Below the pieces are notes generated by a model, which saw only the letters and a program-made list of their open reading frames with translations, had not been told where the DNA came from and searched no databases. A stretch of DNA of 64,000 bases from Ramlibacter tataouinensis (GTDB taxonomy: Bacteria > Pseudomonadota > Gammaproteobacteria > Burkholderiales > Burkholderiaceae_C), in assembly GCA_002427815.1 (NCBI GenBank), contig DIZF01000016.1:172563-236562 (forward strand), in the 5' to 3' direction. Shown here in pieces: positions 62,323 to 64,000 of the stretch (position 1 is the first letter of the stretch; every line of letters begins with the position of its first letter). The position numbers and the translations under genes are program-made.

Positions 62323-63759
62323 ATGAAAAGCTTTTCTGTGCGCGGCGCCGCGGCCGTGGGTCTGCTGGCCGCCCTGCTGGCCGCCGGTTGCGGCGGGGGC
62401 GGTGGCAGTCCCGGTGCCTGCCTCAGTGGCAGCCCCGAGGTCTGCGCGGCCGGAAGCCAGTCCAGCACCCCGTCGGTCCCCGAGACCTCCCAGGCCTGGG
62501 CCGAAGTGTGCACGCTGGACGGCGTCAAGCACTTCACGCGCAACTACATGGACGAGGCCTACCTCTGGTACCGGGAGATCCCGGCAATCGACCCCGCGCC
62601 GTATACCAGCATCGGCCGCTATTTCTACGATCTGCTGACGCCGGCACTGGACCCCAACGGCCAGCGCAAGGACCGGTTCAGTTTCATCGTGAACGCCGCC
62701 GACGCCGACAGCCTGCTCACCGGCTCCGTCACCTCCTACGGCGTGCAATGGGAAGCCGATGCCCTGGGCCGGATGCGTGCCGCCTTCGTCGAACAGGGTT
62801 CGCCGGCCCAGGCTGCGGGCCTGGCACGGGGCGCCGAGCTGGTCGAAGTGCTCACGCCCGGCACACCCGACTGGTATCCCAACGGCGCGGCGCAGATCAG
62901 CTTCACCTACCGCCCCGCGCCCGGCCAGCCCACGGTCGCCGCGACCCTGAGCTCGGCGGCCCTGCAGGAGGATCCGCTGCCATTGGTGCGCAACCTGGTT
63001 TCGACGGCGGGGCACAAGGTGGCGTACCTGCTGTTCAATGCCCACACCCAGGGCGCGCAGGACAAGCTGATCGCCGCCGTGACGGACCTGCAGCAGGCGG
63101 GGGTGAGCGATCTCGTGCTCGACATGCGCTACAACCGCGGCGGTTTCCTGTACACGGCGCAGAGCCTGTCTTCGATGCTGACCGGTCCGCAGGCGGACGG
63201 GCAGGTGTTCGAGCGACTGCAGTACAACGACAAGCGCCAGGCCGACACCCAGGCCAGCGTCGTCGATTTCTCCGGGCAGGTGCTGGTGGGCGAGACCAGC
63301 TACGGGGCGGGTACCGCGTTGCCGCGCCTGAGCTTGCCGCGGGTGTATGTGCTGACGACGGGCAACACCTGTTCCGCCAGCGAATCCGTCATCAACAGCC
63401 TGCGCGGCGTGGACGTCGAAGTGATCCTGGTCGGCGCGACCACCTGCGGCAAGCCATACGGATTCAGCCGCAAGGACAACTGCGGCCTGTCGTATTTCCC
63501 GATCGAGTTCCAGGGCGTCAATGACAAGGGCTTCGGCGACTACGCCTCCGGCTTCGCGCCCACCTGCGCGGCCGCGGACGACTTCGACCACGCGCTGGGC
63601 GACAGCAGCGAGCGCCTGCTGGCCACGGCCTTGCACTACGTCGACACCACAAGCTGTCCGCAGCAGGCCGCGCGGGCGCAAAGCCTGCCGCCACGGCCTG
63701 ACTTCGGCGGCAGCCGCTGGCGCCAGCCGGGCAAGGTGATGCTTGCGCCCCGTCCCTGA
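62323..63759 (+). CDS. S41-family peptidase lipoprotein
   Basis: This is a 478-residue predicted lipoprotein: a signal peptide with lipobox LAAGC (Cys23) followed by a Gly run. An N-terminal helical part contains DEAYLWYREIP. A PDZ-like segment at about 140-210 (RMRAAFVEQGSPAQAAGLARGAELVEV) follows, and then the S41 catalytic core with DLVLDMRYNRGGF, TCSASESVINSL (Ser351 probable nucleophile) and GATTCGKPYG (Lys377). The Ser-Lys spacing fits C-terminal processing peptidases. The start has a GAGGGG ribosome binding site. It begins 59 bp after prfC. Confidence 0.9.
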   Translation: MKSFSVRGAAAVGLLAALLAAGCGGGGGSPGACLSGSPEVCAAGSQSSTPSVPETSQAWAEVCTLDGVKHFTRNYMDEAYLWYREIPAIDPAPYTSIGRYFYDLLTPALDPNGQRKDRFSFIVNAADADSLLTGSVTSYGVQWEADALGRMRAAFVEQGSPAQAAGLARGAELVEVLTPGTPDWYPNGAAQISFTYRPAPGQPTVAATLSSAALQEDPLPLVRNLVSTAGHKVAYLLFNAHTQGAQDKLIAAVTDLQQAGVSDLVLDMRYNRGGFLYTAQSLSSMLTGPQADGQVFERLQYNDKRQADTQASVVDFSGQVLVGETSYGAGTALPRLSLPRVYVLTTGNTCSASESVINSLRGVDVEVILVGATTCGKPYGFSRKDNCGLSYFPIEFQGVNDKGFGDYASGFAPTCAAADDFDHALGDSSERLLATALHYVDTTSCPQQAARAQSLPPRPDFGGSRWRQPGKVMLAPRP

Positions 63760-63784
63760 GGGCAACCGCGGCTGGAAGTGATCG

Positions 63785-64000
63785 ATGCCACGGACCATGC
63801 GCCCCTTAAGCCAGATGCCGGCGGCCGTGGCGGCCCGCATCCACACGGTCTTCAGCGACATCGACGACACGCTCACGACTGACGGGCAGCTCACGGCGCA
63901 GGCCTATGCGGCGCTGGCCGCCCTGCGCGCGGCCGGCCTGCGGGTGGTGCTCGTCACGGGGCGCCCGGCCGGCTGGTGCGACCACATCGCGCGCATGTGG
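63785..64000 (+). CDS. HAD-family hydrolase, 5' part only
   Basis: The first 72 codons of a gene that runs past the window end. The HAD motif I FSDIDDTLTTDG (about residues 23-34) and motif II VVLVTGRPAGWCDHIA are visible. The DIDDTL form and TGRP are usual in the Cof/sugar-phosphate phosphatase branch. It follows the S41 gene by 25 bp. The substrate cannot be given from the fragment. A later in-frame ATG at 63797 is an alternative start. Confidence 0.8.
   Translation, partial: MPRTMRPLSQMPAAVAARIHTVFSDIDDTLTTDGQLTAQAYAALAALRAAGLRVVLVTGRPAGWCDHIARMW

Overview
The window is about 64 kb of GC-rich chromosomal DNA from a betaproteobacterium, most likely a Burkholderiales member of the Comamonadaceae type. 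This rests on the gene families (two Bug-type tripartite tricarboxylate receptors, a DUF2917 gene divergent from a LysR gene, a TetR-type operator before a paaABCDE operon, an S-adenosylhomocysteine riboswitch before ahcY) and on codon use. No database search was possible and the genus is not determined. No rRNA, tRNA, CRISPR array, phage or complete insertion sequence was seen. One small REP/MITE-like palindromic element lies between an SDR gene and folB.

Region 1 (1-17437) holds housekeeping genes in short, often divergent or convergent units: glmU, a DUF6279 lipoprotein, an MBL-fold protein with an eroded metal site, tetR-gntK, a DUF2917 gene with a small overlapping ORF opposite a LysR regulator, 5-formyl-THF cyclo-ligase, a soluble lytic transglycosylase, a GST, cca, a ROK sugar kinase, a DUF2905 protein, a COG1565 methyltransferase, a pteridine-reductase-like SDR, folB, ttcA, a DUF4136 lipoprotein, a histidine phosphatase and a lysoplasmalogenase-family protein.

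Region 2 (17438-33646) holds ruvAB followed by a MacAB-like exporter; phoH-ybeY; tyrS-CDF transporter-dtd; an M23 endopeptidase and anmK (cell-wall turnover); DUF6776-bactofilin-erpA; rplM-rpsI with a clear promoter and terminator; rlmJ; and a secreted CAP-domain lipoprotein.

Region 3 (33740-41742) starts with a near-perfect 24-bp TetR-type operator and the phenylacetyl-CoA epoxidase operon paaABCDE, whose paaB carries an in-frame palindromic insertion. It continues with a transglutaminase-like protein and the methyl-cycle operon ahcY-tlyA-metF behind an SAH riboswitch.

Region 4 (41743-50981) is the most unusual part: eight tightly packed or overlapping genes. The first three resemble the mycobacterial decaprenyl-phosphoryl-arabinose pathway: a HAD-UbiA fusion (phosphoribosyl transfer plus probable dephosphorylation), a DprE1-like FAD oxidase and a DprE2-like SDR. 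They are followed by a 704-residue polytopic protein that looks like a GT-C glycosyltransferase, a sugar epimerase, a flavin oxidoreductase, a GtrA protein and a flippase-like protein. I infer a lipid-linked pentofuranose synthesis and transfer pathway.

Region 5 (51099-60436, all minus strand) is a sugar-acid catabolic operon: a GntR regulator, two Bug receptors, four enolase-superfamily (mandelate racemase-like) enzymes, a D-2-hydroxyacid dehydrogenase and an FAH-family hydrolase. Region 6 (60626-64000) has prfC, an S41 protease lipoprotein and a HAD hydrolase cut by the window end.

A recurrent signal is a -10-like hexamer 6-8 bp before the start codon of at least eleven transcription-leading genes with no clear ribosome binding site, which suggests that many messages here are leaderless.
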